Positions 25,501 through 36,563 of a stretch of DNA of 64,000 nucleotides are shown one piece after another. A program made the translations under genes and the position numbers. Position 1 is the stretch's first letter. Every line of letters begins with the position of its first letter. Under the pieces are notes generated by a model. It saw only the letters and a program-made list of their open reading frames with translations. It was not told the origin of the DNA and did no database searches. The stretch is from Mariannaea sp. PMI_226 (Eukaryota > Ascomycota > Sordariomycetes > Hypocreales > Nectriaceae): positions 744,001 to 808,000 of the forward strand of contig JANFOG010000002.1 in assembly GCA_024336345.1 (NCBI GenBank), written 5' to 3'.

Positions 25501-26280
25501 GGACTCGATAGTCCAAAATCTCTAGCCACGAATGCTCGTGCGTTTGCAACTTTACGAGAAGGCAGAAACGAAAGCACCGACCTTATCAGATTCTTTGATC
25601 ATCGCTTATGACCTGGTATTCTCGCACACTCTATGCTAACTGATAGCTTGCATTTCTTGACGAAGCTCCCTTCTAACGAAGTGTAGGTATGGAGCCTTGG
25701 TTCTCTGTCAACAATGGATCAAATCTTTGCTTCCTGGTCAATGGGGGCGCTGTCGATTGAGGTTCAAGGAAGCTTGAAACACCTGGCTCAAGCTTCCAGC
25801 TCGGGACTTGTTGAAAAGTGAAGAGTATGAGCACAGGAAAACTCCCTGAAGACGGGGAAATATTGTATTTTGAAACGAATTGACTCCAGTGCCGTGGCAC
25901 GCCTTAAGGCTCCTGTGATATGCGGGAGAACCAATGCTCGACTTCTCCCAGAACATGGCGTACCATTACACAATACCAGTCACTTGCTAGTAGATTTTCT
26001 AGTACTTTGGGATGAAATGGCAGCTGCTATGTACATCCTAATCTTTCTCAAACTGTATACTGGTTCTGTTTAGTATGTGTCTATTTCCCAGACATTCTAA
26101 ACAGCAATCTCTGCTTAAGCTCCTCTAAACGTCGAAGCAACAGCACCAGCTGGAGACTGCTAAAGAAAGACAGAGACCATCACTTCCCCAAGCAAACACC
26201 GTAGATGTAATTAAGAATTTAGGTTTCTCGCACGATCAACAGCAACGCGACTTGTTTCTACCAGGTGAGATGGTGCCCCT

Positions 26281-26971
26281 CATTGTAAGCTGGAAAGCGA
26301 GCCGGGAAGTCTGCAAACGAAGAATAAATGGGCGGAAGTTGTGCCTATATTCAAAATTCTGCTAGTTCAGAATACCTCCCAGTATGATCAAACTTTGCCA
26401 CAACTTCACTTTCTTCATTACGATGTCCAGTACATGAACAGGCAAACCAACTTCCTCATTTCAGGGTGTCCCATCGCCAACTCACTCAACATGTCCAAAA
26501 ACGATGCTGATAGCGTTCTTCAAAGAAGTTCAATATTGGGGGAGGGGGGGACCAACGATAACATAATCATAGCAAATTACTGGCTTAGCACCAGTCTGAA
26601 CGGCAATATAAGTACCTTGAAGTAATACCTCATGGTGTTAGTAAAATTCGGACAAAACTACACTCCATGGGTTATCCGGATGCAGGTTTAGTACGTTGCA
26701 AGAATTCATGTACATCATTGCATTGCCCGAATATGATATCCCTAGCCATGATAGATCAGACGAAGGCTTCTCTGGTGTATTCGAGTCTATCCGTCAACGC
26801 TTCAAAGTTTTTGATGTGGCTAATAAAGTAGTAGAGTTTGAATCACAAAATTCAACACATATAGAAGAGAATGTAACATGTTGTAGTCGACAAATGAGAA
26901 AACTTTTCGGCTCCTGGGGCTCTGATTGTGAGCTATGGGTAGGGGGGCAAGACTACCATATCAAGGACTGA
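26281..26971 (+). pseudogene. Fragment of an unrecognised gene family, copy A
   Basis: A frame running from an in-frame TGA at 26263 encodes KWAEVVPIFKILLVQNTSQY, later GCPIANSLNMSKN and ANYWL. It joins in phase to the next frame through a candidate 64-nt intron at 26622-26685 (donor GTAATA, acceptor GATGCAG), continuing FSTLQEFMYIIALPEYD up to the stop at 26971. The joined piece is about 210 residues. It shares VP-x-F, TSQY, G-x-PIA and ANYWL with a frame at 53948, with identical 41-residue spacing from G-x-PIA to ANYWL, so the two look homologous. No start codon with a credible 5' exon is visible, and the surroundings are AT-rich, which suggests a relic. I do not recognise the family. It could be a living gene with an unseen upstream exon. 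Confidence 0.33.
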
Positions 26972-27163
26972 CAGGAAGTTTCTATCGCATCCTGAACGCG
27001 GCTGATAATTCAAATAAATTAGCACATAAGACATAATCCGAGCATCTACTTCTAGTAATTCCAACCTTTCCCTTAACAATTGGTTTCCCGGACGAGAAGC
27101 TCTCATTCTAGATGTCCGTTTCAATGATGGTGAGAGGAGCAGTTGTGAGAGCCGGTGGGGCAT

Positions 27164-27199
27164 CACGTGCATCATCACGTGATGTACATCCGATCGGAT
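27164..27199. promoter_or_regulatory. Twin E-boxes and a palindrome upstream of atp16
   Basis: Two CACGTG hexamers (27164-27169 and 27176-27181), each preceded by AT, are spaced 12 bp apart. A perfect 12-bp palindrome, ATCCGATCGGAT, follows at 27188-27199. They lie 106-141 bp before the atp16 start codon. CACGTG is the classic site for bHLH factors (Cbf1-like in fungi), and the palindrome resembles paired CGG half-sites of Zn2Cys6 factors. Binding is inferred from motif alone. Confidence 0.5.
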
Positions 27200-27304
27200 T
27201 TTCCCGTTAGCCGAATCGCGAATTGGTGCTCCGGTAAAGATTCGTGCCAGCGACTTCATTTGAGCTCACGCAAGCAACCACTTCATCCAACAGCTCAGCC
27301 CGTC

Positions 27305-28086
27305 ATGAACTCCCTCCGCTTCGCCCGTGCGGCTCTCCGAGCTCGCCCTGCTGCTATCCGAGTCCCCGTCCAGCGAAGAACCTACGCCGAGGCCGTTCCC
27401 GACAAGGCAAGCCGTCCTCGTTCGCCCATTTATCACGATCCAGCCGACTGACCGATTTCATAGATCAAGCTGAGCCTGGCTCTCCCCCACCAGGTATGAC
27501 CATTCGCCGATACGATTGTTCGAGATTGAATGCGAGACGATGGAATTGGAGCTTTACGATGCGATTGTACACCAATTGATGGATTGGCGCTAATTGCCGC
27601 ACGCAGGCCATCTACAAGTCCCACGACGTTGTTCAGGTTAACATTCCCGCTGAGTCCGGTGAGATGGGTGTCCTGGCAAACCACGTTCCCTCGATTGAGC
27701 AGCTCAAGCCTGGTCTGGTTGAGATTGTTGAGGAGACCGGTGCCCCCAAGCAATTCTTCCGTATGTGTCAATGACCAGAACAAATTGAGCAAAGCACCCG
27801 TGCTGATGGATTACAGTTTCTGGTGGATTTGCTACCGTCCAGCCCAACTCCGTCCTGAGCATCAACGCCGTTGAGGGTTTCCCTCTTGAGGACTTCAGCG
27901 CTGAGGCTATCAGAAACCAGATTGCTGAGGCCACCAAGGTTGCGAACGGCAGCGGCAGCGAGCAGGATATCGCCGAGGCCAAGATTGAGCTGGAGGTACG
28001 TGGAACATGCAAACAGCATTCTGGATTTTGGTCTTTTGCTAACGATTACGCAGGTTCTCGAGAGCCTGGCTGCCCATGTGAAATAG
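27305..28086 (+). CDS. atp16: Mitochondrial F1-ATP synthase delta subunit
   Basis: Five exons, join(27305..27406, 27464..27493, 27607..27760, 27817..27995, 28054..28086), give 165 residues. The first about 27 residues (MNSLRFARAALRARPAAIRV) are an Arg/Ala-rich mitochondrial presequence. The beta-sandwich domain follows (VVQVNIPAESGEMGVLANHVPSIEQLKPG), then the C-terminal helical hairpin ending LESLAAHVK. It forms part of the central stalk of ATP synthase with gamma and epsilon, coupling rotation to catalysis. Exon 2 is only 30 nt (IKLSLALPHQ). Intron 1 uses GC at its 5' end (AAG|GCAAGC); no GT nearby restores the family sequence. The other introns are GT-AG, with CTAAC or similar branch sites. 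The length and sequence match fungal orthologues closely. Confidence 0.97.
27407..27463 (+). other. GC-AG intron in atp16
   Basis: The intron runs from GCAAGC to TTCATAG (57 nt), with a CTGAC branch candidate. Exon 1 ends in AAG and exon 2 begins ATC, giving Asp-Lys-Ile-Lys-Leu-Ser as expected for the delta subunit. The donor matches GCAAGT at five of six positions, the usual form of a functional GC donor. Confidence 0.85.
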
Positions 28087-28383
28087 ACGTGTACGGCATT
28101 TTGGTGACGGAGGCCCTTGTACATCAACATATTACCCATTCCTAGCAACGAGCCGAGACAATTGATACCAGTCATGGTTGTGCTTCTACCAACAGAAACG
28201 ATTAATCCTTTGTCGTACATTTACGAGTGAACCTTCTCTTGACTTTGAAATACCAAGTGCGATGCAGGAGTTCTTTCCTTCTCCGGTCAGAACTTTCCTC
28301 GTCTCCCCGCACCCTTGATTCGAAACCACGCAGTTCAATACCTCACCATGTGCTTATTTTACCCCAATGCGTGACATGTTGTC
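28087..28383. other. atp16 3' flank and leader of the zinc-ribbon gene
   Basis: The 297 bp between the two + strand genes contain an ATG at 28262 followed by a 24-nt frame that could be spliced (GTCAGA ... TTTCAG at 28405) into the downstream gene. The acceptor TTCTTTCAG is good and the donor is weak. Otherwise there is nothing beyond UTR-like sequence. Confidence 0.4.
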
Positions 28384-31300
28384 TTGATATTATTACAATT
28401 CTTTCAGCTGATGGCCGCTATCCATTCTTTCTCAGCAATGACACACTCACTGAATCGTCGCAGACATCGTGGAATCTGGCGGTCCTCATCCTTGCTACAT
28501 CTACAGCAGCACCACCCGGAAGCCATCGAAGATGAGCGTATTCCTACTGGAATTGTTGGGGACCGCATCCGACAATTGAAGAAAATTGCCAAAAAAGAAC
28601 CACCAGATGAGCTGAAGTCACCAACGTCGCAGCGGGAACGTGAAAGCACCACTCTTGGATGGGGCCGCAGACTGGACAGTGGTTTTGCGAAGCCTGCATC
28701 ACGGAACACAGTGATCGATCAACAACCGAGTCTCCCCCTCGAGCAGACATACTATAGGGTAAATTCACGCACCAGCCATCACAATGGTGTCAGGAGTAAA
28801 AAAATTGCAACGGGAAACCAGCACCACCCCACAAGACAGTTACAGCATAGTACCTCTATTGGGCGATTGGATGACCTGCGTGTGTTTGAACGCTTTCAAA
28901 ATGAGACCACTGCTTCCTTTAGGATACGGCCGGATGACCTGGACACACGCGGTGTGTTGCCATCAACCCCCCTCCATATTCACCATTTACAAAGTACTCC
29001 CAATCCATTGGCTCGTGGCTCGCCCTCCGTGAGTTCGACTAGGAGAAGACAGGACGCACTGGAGATCTTCGAACAATATGGAATATCCAGACCCGAAGGA
29101 TGGCTTTCTGAAGATAGCTCTGTTAATTTTGAAGAACCGAGACTGATACAAACAAAGAGATTGCGGATCTGTCATGCTTGCGGAGAGGCATTAGATTCAC
29201 GAAAGTACTGTCCTCATTGCGGGCACGACTCGTGCTTGAAGTGTACAAGCGAAATACCCGATGATGAGCTAGAGAAAACGATGACTTCAATGCAACACCA
29301 TAACCACCGTGCCATTGGGCTCTCATTACGACAGACTGTCCCTGAGGTGGAAAAATCCAACCATAACACACATTCGACCAAAGGCACTATCCAAGCAACT
29401 TATGGGCGAGGGGAACCCAGGAGAGACTCACGTAGCCAAACTCCAAAGCCGCAAGTGAAGATATCACCTCATCAGGTTCCTCCGTTACCATTATCCCCGC
29501 ATTCGCCTCAACCGCTGCTAACCGATGAGACGGGGGGAAAACCCATGCCTCTGGCAACCAGAACAGTTCTCTCAGCGATAGTGAAGAATAATCCATTTCT
29601 TCTTGCTGATAAGGAAGCAAAGGCAACAGTGACAAAACCAAAACTCACCACAAAAAGTATAAAGGCGAAGATGCCAACTCGGCCCTCAGACTGCATCCCG
29701 CAACGAAAGCCGCAACAGACGTTGGGTAGCTCAGGTGACGAAGCCAGGCGCTATAATGCAAGTTGCAGAAAATCTCGTGCTGGACATGATGCATTTCGTC
29801 ACAGTATTGAATGTGCAGCTCGTCAGAGCGCAGTCACTGGAATCAAGAAACCTCAGAACCTAGGTAAAGCTAACCAAAATGAAGCTCTAGAAAGTCAACC
29901 ACAAGTGTATTCGCCGCTCAGTGGAGCTCTGCAAAAAAGAATCGACCTTTTATATCAGCATGCTGAGAATCTTCATCACTCACAGCATATCATGGAACAC
30001 CTTGCAGCAGGGTCGAGGGCGCTCGACCAAGGGACCAATAAGAGGACATTTGTGAATACACCGACAGTGGTACAAACCCGGATGAAGATGCCAGTATTTA
30101 CACGAGATTATTCACTTGCCCGCGATGACACAGCGACCACTCAAGATGAAAGTACTTTGCCCTCTCTGAGTCTTGACAGAAAACAACCTGAACCAGCTCC
30201 CACTGAAACCCATACTATTCCATATGACGATGTTGTAATCGTGGACAGTTTAAGCCCTAGGTCTCATAGTCTCGCTCACGATATCCTCACGGAAGCAGCT
30301 AAACCAGTAGAGTCACACTCGATTAGCCAAGACTCGAGATCTGACAAAGAAGGGGAGAATACACATCTCCCTCGGAAACCCATTACTCCTCTCGAGTCTG
30401 TTAATTCGGGAAATACAGAAAGGGCAGCTGGCAAATTATTGCCTTTCGATCCTGGACAGCCTCACAGTTCAAGTAAAAGAGTTTATCTATACCCCCCACA
30501 AAAGCCTCAACGATCGAAACACTTGAAGGCTGTCATCGGACACAGCGAGAGCAAGAGTGATGAGCAAAGGAGACTCAAAGAGGTTTCTGGGTCCATTTAG
30601 GAGAAGAAAGCGCTACGGAAAGTGCCTACTATTCCAGTGAAACAGGTTCGAAGGGATACTGGAGCTTCAGATATCTCAGCATGGAGGAAGCAGCTAAGGA
30701 AAGTGGATGTATCAGAAGAGCGTCGTCAGGAGAAATTGCCTACACCACCAATTTCCAAATGGCGCAGGAGTCTCAGCAAACCTCCCCTATCACCACAACC
30801 CGGCGCTATCAGGAGAAGCGCCTGTACATTCTGTCAAGGTACTGAATCTTCTTCGCCTACTCAAGAAGAAACCACGATACCCCGGTCAGGCATCGAGCCT
30901 GGCAGAGATGCGAACTTACAAGTCAGATCACCGAGTCCACCCTTGCGTTTGAAACAGGTTGAAATGTCCTTGGCTCAGACAAGAAGCAAAAGGCTTGCCG
31001 GGGAACCTAATAGTGATACAGAAAAAGGGGTTTCTCAGATGAATGCATTCACGAAAACTGAGTATAGCAAACTTCCGCATCAGGTCTGTCGCAAGAAGAC
31101 AGAAGCCATCGCCGAGGTTCACAGTCCTAAACCCCTACTCCCGCTCAACCATGTTTGTGTTTGGCGGACAAGGTATCTAGATCTCAGCACTGAAGTTGAT
31201 CAACTCAAGTCTGAGGCCAGTTCATTAGCTCCAGAGAATAGGAGAAAAGGAGAGCTGCTTGTCCAACACAGCAATGCTAGTGTTGCTGCAGAGCTAGGTC

Positions 31301-31416
31301 AACACCAATGTCCCGATATCATGATCGAAGGCCTCACAATTGTTATGCATATGAGAGGCAAGGACGACTTGGTGATCAACACGAACTTGAAGCAGGATGG
31401 ACATAGAAAGCGATAG
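28384..31416 (+). CDS. Long zinc-ribbon protein of unknown function, with one in-frame TAG
   Basis: One frame runs 738 codons to TAG at 30598-30600 and continues in the same frame to a stop at 31414-31416, about 1,010 codons in all. The part after the TAG has the same Lys/Arg/Pro/Ser-rich composition and no other stop, so both halves look like one gene. Visible features: a Cys cluster C-x2-C-x9-C-x2-C-x4-C-x2-C at residues 263-287 (CHACGEALDSRKYCPHCG and the CLKC after it), which resembles a zinc ribbon, a second CxxC (SACTFCQG) in the downstream half, and a short coiled-coil-like segment near the end (WRTRYLDLSTEVDQLKSE). Most of the rest is disordered. Starts at 28411 (MAAIHS) or 28438 are as likely as 28384. 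The TAG may sit in a 63-nt intron, be a nonsense mutation, or be read through. Function is unknown. Confidence 0.72.
30583..30645 (+). other. Candidate 63-nt intron removing the in-frame TAG
   Basis: From GTTTCT (after GAG) to AAACAG is 63 nt. It is phase 0 at both ends, so splicing would restore a continuous frame (QRRLKE then VRRDTGASD). Against it, the donor lacks the usual A at +3/+4, no strong CTRAC branch site is present, and the retained sequence reads like normal protein on both sides of the TAG. Confidence 0.4.
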
Positions 31417-34400
31417 AAAGCAAGTGGCGAATGAGATTGCCAGGCTTATAACTGTAGGTTAAGGGTGTATCGATATGCTGCAAATTCTTATTTATGGGCT
31501 TTTGTCCAGGGGTACTTCTAAACTCTTGTGCTTGACTATTGTTTCATCCAAAGCTAAGAGAATGATGTCTACTTTTCTTTCAGTAATTGGAATAAAAGTC
31601 TTACCGATGTCCAGTCCCTAGTACACTTTCTACGGACTGCTTGGAGAATATGACGCCAAAGAAGGGGTTAAAAAAACAAGGCTTATGGGCATTCCGTAGC
31701 TATCACCGCCTCATTTAGCATCATCAATCCAAGTACCAACATACGGCTGGCCAGGGGAGGGAGCCCACTCGGCTACTACGTAGTCCATACCATCCCATGC
31801 CCTTCACCGAGCTCCCCCGCCATATACATCCTGTTTTGAAGTTGTGATATACACGTCATTGTAACCCCCCTGAGGCAGACAAGTTTTGTAAAGGAAAGGC
31901 AAAGGATTGGAAATTAGACCTACTTTTTGATCTTTTGCTTGAGCGGCACAGGAGAATATGCCCCCTCCCAATCCTTTCCCTTCTGTCCTCCTCCCTCCCC
32001 TTCCACTCCTCTCTCTTTCTTTCAAGGGGTGGTGGTCGTTGGGATGCTCCTAGTTTGGCAATAGCGGGAAGAGGCGGTCTGCAAAAGGGAAGAGAGCAGA
32101 AAAAAAGCCCGTACGTCTTAGGAAACCACAGAGAACGGCAGAAATGGTGATTGATTGAAGGTTCCTTTTTTTTTTCCCCGGTGACGCTAAACATGACCAG
32201 GGGGGGGTTCAATAGTGGTTGGTTAGCATCTTCGTCAAGCGAAGCAAGGGCCAAGCCAGAAAATCATCGATACTGAAGTATCAGAGTACAGCAACTTTTA
32301 TCACTTGTGGTTGCTTTGTCGCTTCGAATATCTGTATTAGGTCATGTAATTGAACAAAATGGGTTGGGTTTTTTTTCCTGCCTTTCTCTCTCTCAGCCGT
32401 CTCATAGAAGCTCTCCTTATACATGCAACACCAAAGTCCTGTTAGAGACCGAGGCATAGCAATCTACCCTAGCTAAGAGAGGCAGGAAAGTGGTGGTACT
32501 TTGTACAAAGTACAGTATCAACAAAAACGCCAAATCCCGTTTTCTCCATTCTGGATTTGGGGAGAAGGGGTGGAGGGGGGAGTACGGAGTACTTCGTTCC
32601 AGTAGGGGGACATTGGAGACATCATGGGAACAAGGATTGGTAACAAGCGGTACAGAACAGACTACAGCACGGGGATGTTTACCGAATGGTGGACCTTGTG
32701 AGAGTTTACGTACATCTGTACAACGACATAGAAGGGAAGGGGGGGGGCCTTTTTTTTTTCTCCGGAGGAGCTGTGCTTTGTTGGCTTGGGCTGCCATGGC
32801 TTTTCATGGATCTTTGGGCTTGCCAGGTGTCAAAAAAGCTCTGGCCCAGACTCTCGCGGGGGGGCCCCCAACAGCTCCCACCAACATGCATTTGGCAGAG
32901 GAGCTGTGCATCAGCATGGGCCCTCCGAAAACAAGGTATTGTCCACAGGAAAAGAGGCTGGCTGGTTGGCTGAAAGGGGTCGGACACGGGTCGGAGAAGG
33001 AGACGAGCCTGTAGCAGGTAAAGAGCTACATGGCATGGGGTGTTGGGCTTCTGTACATACAGGGCTGGCGTATCTGCTGTAAGTCATGGACATCCAATAT
33101 GTCGTCGTGATAAGACTAATTAATATCCGTGATCCTTCAAGAAAATGAGCGTATGCGTGTAAGTGCGTGCGTGCGTATATGTGCTGGTGTCATTGATACA
33201 AGGCTTGCGAGTTTCCAAGAAGAGAAAAAGGGCATCAACTTGCAAGCCAATCCCTGACTGGCAATAAAAAACAAACAACAAAGAGAAGTAGCATGAAACA
33301 AACCACGAAACCGAAAGATGGAGATGGCTGGCTGACTTTGGGCACTTTTCCTTGGGGAGGGGGGGGGGCGGTGAAGCCTGACTTCTCTATCTTACTCTCA
33401 CCTCTCTCGCCCTAAGTCTAACTCTTGAAACGATGTAAGGTACGGCGTTGAAATTGGAAGCTGCTTAACGATGGCGGAGTTTCAGCTGGTTGTATCGCAG
33501 AAAAGTCCGAGAGTACGATTGCGTGTATCGGCAGTAGTTCCTCTCACGCGTATCCATGTGTTCACTACGGGATTGCGATATTGGCCATTAATTAGCCCGT
33601 AAATTGGGTCTCTTCGTAGTAAAGGGTGACAAGCTAGCTAGGGAAGAAAGAGGAGGTTCGGTTTCTTTTGACAGCCTGACTCCATCAGTACGAGCAATTA
33701 TTAGTTAGACTATAGTAAGTACAGTACATGCTGGACTTACAGTAGCACGTACAGGGCTTGGGAAGAGAAAAAAAACGAGAGAGCAAAGCGTCGTCCCCAC
33801 ATGAGGCATCACATACAGGCTCACGCACATGAAGACCCTTGTCGACGGGGCGCGACTATGCGTACTATTATAGCAAAGCAAAGCAGGCTACCTGTTCACT
33901 GACCTTTTTCTGGCCCATGCCATGGTAGCCATGGGTACTACGTGCGTCCGGACGGAGCAGCCTTGTGCAAATAGAGAAGAGGAAGAAGCAAATAAGCGGC
34001 CTCGCATTCTCTCCACATCAACCACTACCGATCCCACCACCAAAACGGGATTCGCTCTCTCACCGCGAGCGGTGTACCGGAGAAAAAAAAAAGAGAGAAG
34101 AGAATGGAAAAGATACAAAGCGGTGTGTGATGTGAGGAGAGAGGGGGGAAGGGTGAGAGAAAGAAGAAGAAAAACAAAGACCAAACAAGGGCCTCCCTTC
34201 GTCTCTCTAATCCTCTAGCTTCGGGTGTGAAAAAAAAGTTCCCTCCCAAAAGGTCCTGAGGAAGAGAAGAAGAAAAAAAAAACAAGGGAGAAACAAAACT
34301 CGGATGAGAGCCGTGGCTGGGAACTGGGGACTGGGGCTGGCCACCATCATCAAACAGCGCTTGGGTCCAAGAGCCCAGAAATGAGCGGCAGGCAAAACGA

Positions 34401-35277
34401 ACTGGTGGATCACGGCCGAGTTGTAGGACTTGCGCCGGCAGTTGAGCGGACATGAAATGGGAAAACTGGATGATTCTTGCAGAACTCGATAAAACAAACA
34501 AAAGACTAAGAGGTGGGTTTTGTCTCTCTCTCTCTCTCTTTCTTTCTTTTTGGGTGCAGGTAGTAGAGAGATGACGCACTGACCGGGAAGTGATGGATCA
34601 ACAGAGAAGGCAAAGTCAACTCCGGTCTGCATACGGATATAGTGTGTATATTTTTGTTTTGTTTTTTAATCCTCTTTATTTTGGGGGTTTTTTTTTCCTC
34701 TTTCTTTTCTTTTGGTCAATTCTGCTTTTGGGTGTTTGAGACCAGACCAGCGAAAGAAGGGGCGGGTTCTATATTAGAGCGAACTGTTGTGAGCTTAGGA
34801 CGCTGCTATAAGCGATACAAGGTGTCATCGACCACCTTTTTAGAAACAAGTAGGAGAACGAAAGGGAAAAAAAAAGAAATGAAAGAAGAAAAAGCAAAAG
34901 ACAAAAAGGAAGAAAAAGAAATGAAAATCAGGAAAGAAAAGGAAAAAGAAAAGAAAAAAGAAGAGGCGAGAGAATATGCAGGTTTTGGCAAAAACGAGGC
35001 TGTCTAATACTACCCTCTTCGTCCATCCGCAGGTACAGCAGGGGATTTGCATTATTATTGCTTCTGATTTTGTAGTCCAAGCGTAGTATCCGACTAATAT
35101 TACGCGATACGTCAAAACCCAGTACGCAAGTAAAACCAGCAAAATAGCTGACATTGGCTTCATTGACCAAAATCATCATCGTCATCATCGTCATCGTCAT
35201 TCTTCCTCTTCTTCTTCTTCTTCTTCTTCTTCACTTCTTCTCCTTGCCTTTCTCCCCCGTCTCTTCCTTCTCCTCAA
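31417..35277. other. Intergenic region between convergent genes (3.9 kb), purine/pyrimidine-rich
   Basis: This lies between the zinc-ribbon gene (+) and the SMP-30 gene (-). No conserved protein frame was seen, although long chance frames exist on both strands because of low complexity. From 33.9 to 35.25 kb the + strand alternates between long A/G-rich and T/C-rich stretches (AGAAAGAAGAAG-type at 34140-34180 and 34855-34975). At 32581-32592 there is the self-complementary AGTACGGAGTAC. Confidence 0.5.
35171..35240. repeat. Compound trinucleotide microsatellite (TCA/TCG then CTT)
   Basis: A run of TCATCG-type triplets (35171-35200) passes into (CTT)n at about 35203-35232. It lies just past the stop codon of the SMP-30 gene on the - strand, so it is probably transcribed in its 3' UTR as GAA-rich then GAT/GAC-rich RNA. 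Confidence 0.85.
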
Positions 35278-36563
35278 TCACTCCAGCCTAAACTCGTGCA
35301 GATCCAACCCCCTGGTCCCAACATCCACCCGGAATACGGCCCCTCCAAACTCCTTGCTCTCTCCCTCGCCCTCCTCGTCGGCCGCTGTCGTAATCACCAA
35401 CTCGGTGCCCACAAACTGGCAGCACGTCACGTTGCGAGTCGGCACTTGCACCTCGCCCACCACCTCGCCCGCGGGGCTGATCTTGATCACTCGGCCCTCG
35501 CCGTATACGGCGTGCCACAGGTTGCCGTCCACGTCCACCCGGAACCCGTCCGGTTCCCCGGGGCCGTCGTGCTGGTAAAACACCCGCCGGTTGGACACGG
35601 CTCCCGTGTCCGCATCGTAGTCCATGGCAAAGACCTGTCGCGCTGAGGAGTGCGTGAAGAAGAGCGTGCGGCCGTCGGCTGAGAACCCAGGTGTGTTGGG
35701 GATGGTAAGCCCGGAGATGACCTCCTCGCAGGATTTGGGATCCATGCGGAATAAAGAGCCTGTGATTTTGCGGTCCTTTGTGTTAGCATCAGATATACAA
35801 CAAAGATACATATACAATCACACACACACGCACACACCGCACACACACACATGAGACGTGTATGGCTGAGTGTTCAGCTTTCATCTGCCCGCTGGTAAAA
35901 CACACCCCTGGTCCTTTTTCAGCGGCACACATTGTGATGACACTGGGCGGAACCAGGGGGCGTGTGTGAAGGAGCATTGTGTGTGATAGTGATGCATAAA
36001 AAAAAGGTACAAAAGTAGTCTTGTCTTGTCATGTGTGATGATACACATAGAGACATTCCCACACTTGATACTTCCGTACTGTATCTGAGAACAAAAGAAA
36101 AATACCAAGACAAACGTCAGGGGACGGGGGGGTTAAACTCACCCTCGGTCTGAAAAGGCCCGAGCCCGAAATCTGTCATTGTTCCAAGCCAGAAGCGCCC
36201 ATGTGGATCGGCAGCACCGTCGTTGCTCCTCACACGCTCATTGTGAGGCTCGTTGAACGGCCTGATGAGCTCGTAAGTGCCCTTGCGGACGTCAAGGATG
36301 GCCAGACCATACTTTACGCCCAGCAGGATGCGGTCTGAAGAGTCGACACCTGCGATGTCGGCCGTGACGGTGGGACACACATCCAACTGCAGTGTCGTCA
36401 ACGACGAGGGGCCCTCGGCCACCGAGACGCGGTGCAGCTGCTTCTTCTTGATATCGACGAAGCGCACCGTGTTGGTCTTCTTCTCGTAGAATGGTCCCTC
36501 GCCGAGGAGGCAGTGAGGCTCAAGCCAAGGCTTATCGACCTTCCAGCGTTGGATAGCAGCCAT
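35278..36563 (-). CDS. SMP-30 / gluconolactonase / regucalcin-family hydrolase
   Basis: Two exons, complement(join(35278..35759, 36143..36563)), give 300 residues, the usual family length. The beta-propeller starts with LLGEGPFYE, with Glu22 as first metal ligand. It continues with SNDGAADPHGRFWLGTM (Asn114 and Asp115, substrate pocket), IPNTPGFS (Asn162) and EPDGF (Asp211); these correspond to the metal-binding Glu, Asn and Asp of regucalcin. Family members are metal-dependent lactonases acting on sugar lactones; the substrate here is unknown. The acceptor at 35760 (CACAG|GC) was chosen because it continues TEG-SLFRMDP in phase, while the nearer-looking CTAACACAAAG does not. The 383-nt intron (donor GTGAGT) is unusually long for this window and holds a CA microsatellite. 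Confidence 0.9.
35818..35851. repeat. CA-rich microsatellite inside the SMP-30 intron
   Basis: An interrupted CACACA run lies within the 383-nt intron of the lactonase-like gene. Expansion of it could explain the intron's length relative to the 55-130 nt introns elsewhere in the window. Confidence 0.8.

Larger units (their letters stand above)
16851..26262. other. Gene-poor intergenic region (about 9.4 kb)
   Basis: No frame here has recognisable family features, and attempts to join neighbouring frames by splice signals gave nothing convincing. The first kilobase (16851-17990) is probably the DUF2457 promoter and leader. From about 18.0 to 19.6 kb the sequence is of ordinary composition but carries stops in all frames. 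From about 24.5 kb onward it becomes AT-richer. Low-complexity parts include CT/T runs, T-runs near 23190 and a tandem heptamer at 22511. A long non-coding RNA or a lineage-specific gene of tiny exons cannot be excluded. Confidence 0.5.

Noticed and set aside
34025..34632. Two long - strand frames
   Set aside because: Open only because the DNA is a purine/pyrimidine tract lacking stop codons; the products are runs of Phe, Ser and Leu.
35760..35817. Acceptor CTAACACAAAG as the start of SMP-30 exon 2
   Set aside because: It has a good branch-like sequence but joins out of phase with exon 1; CACAG 16 nt downstream gives the family sequence.
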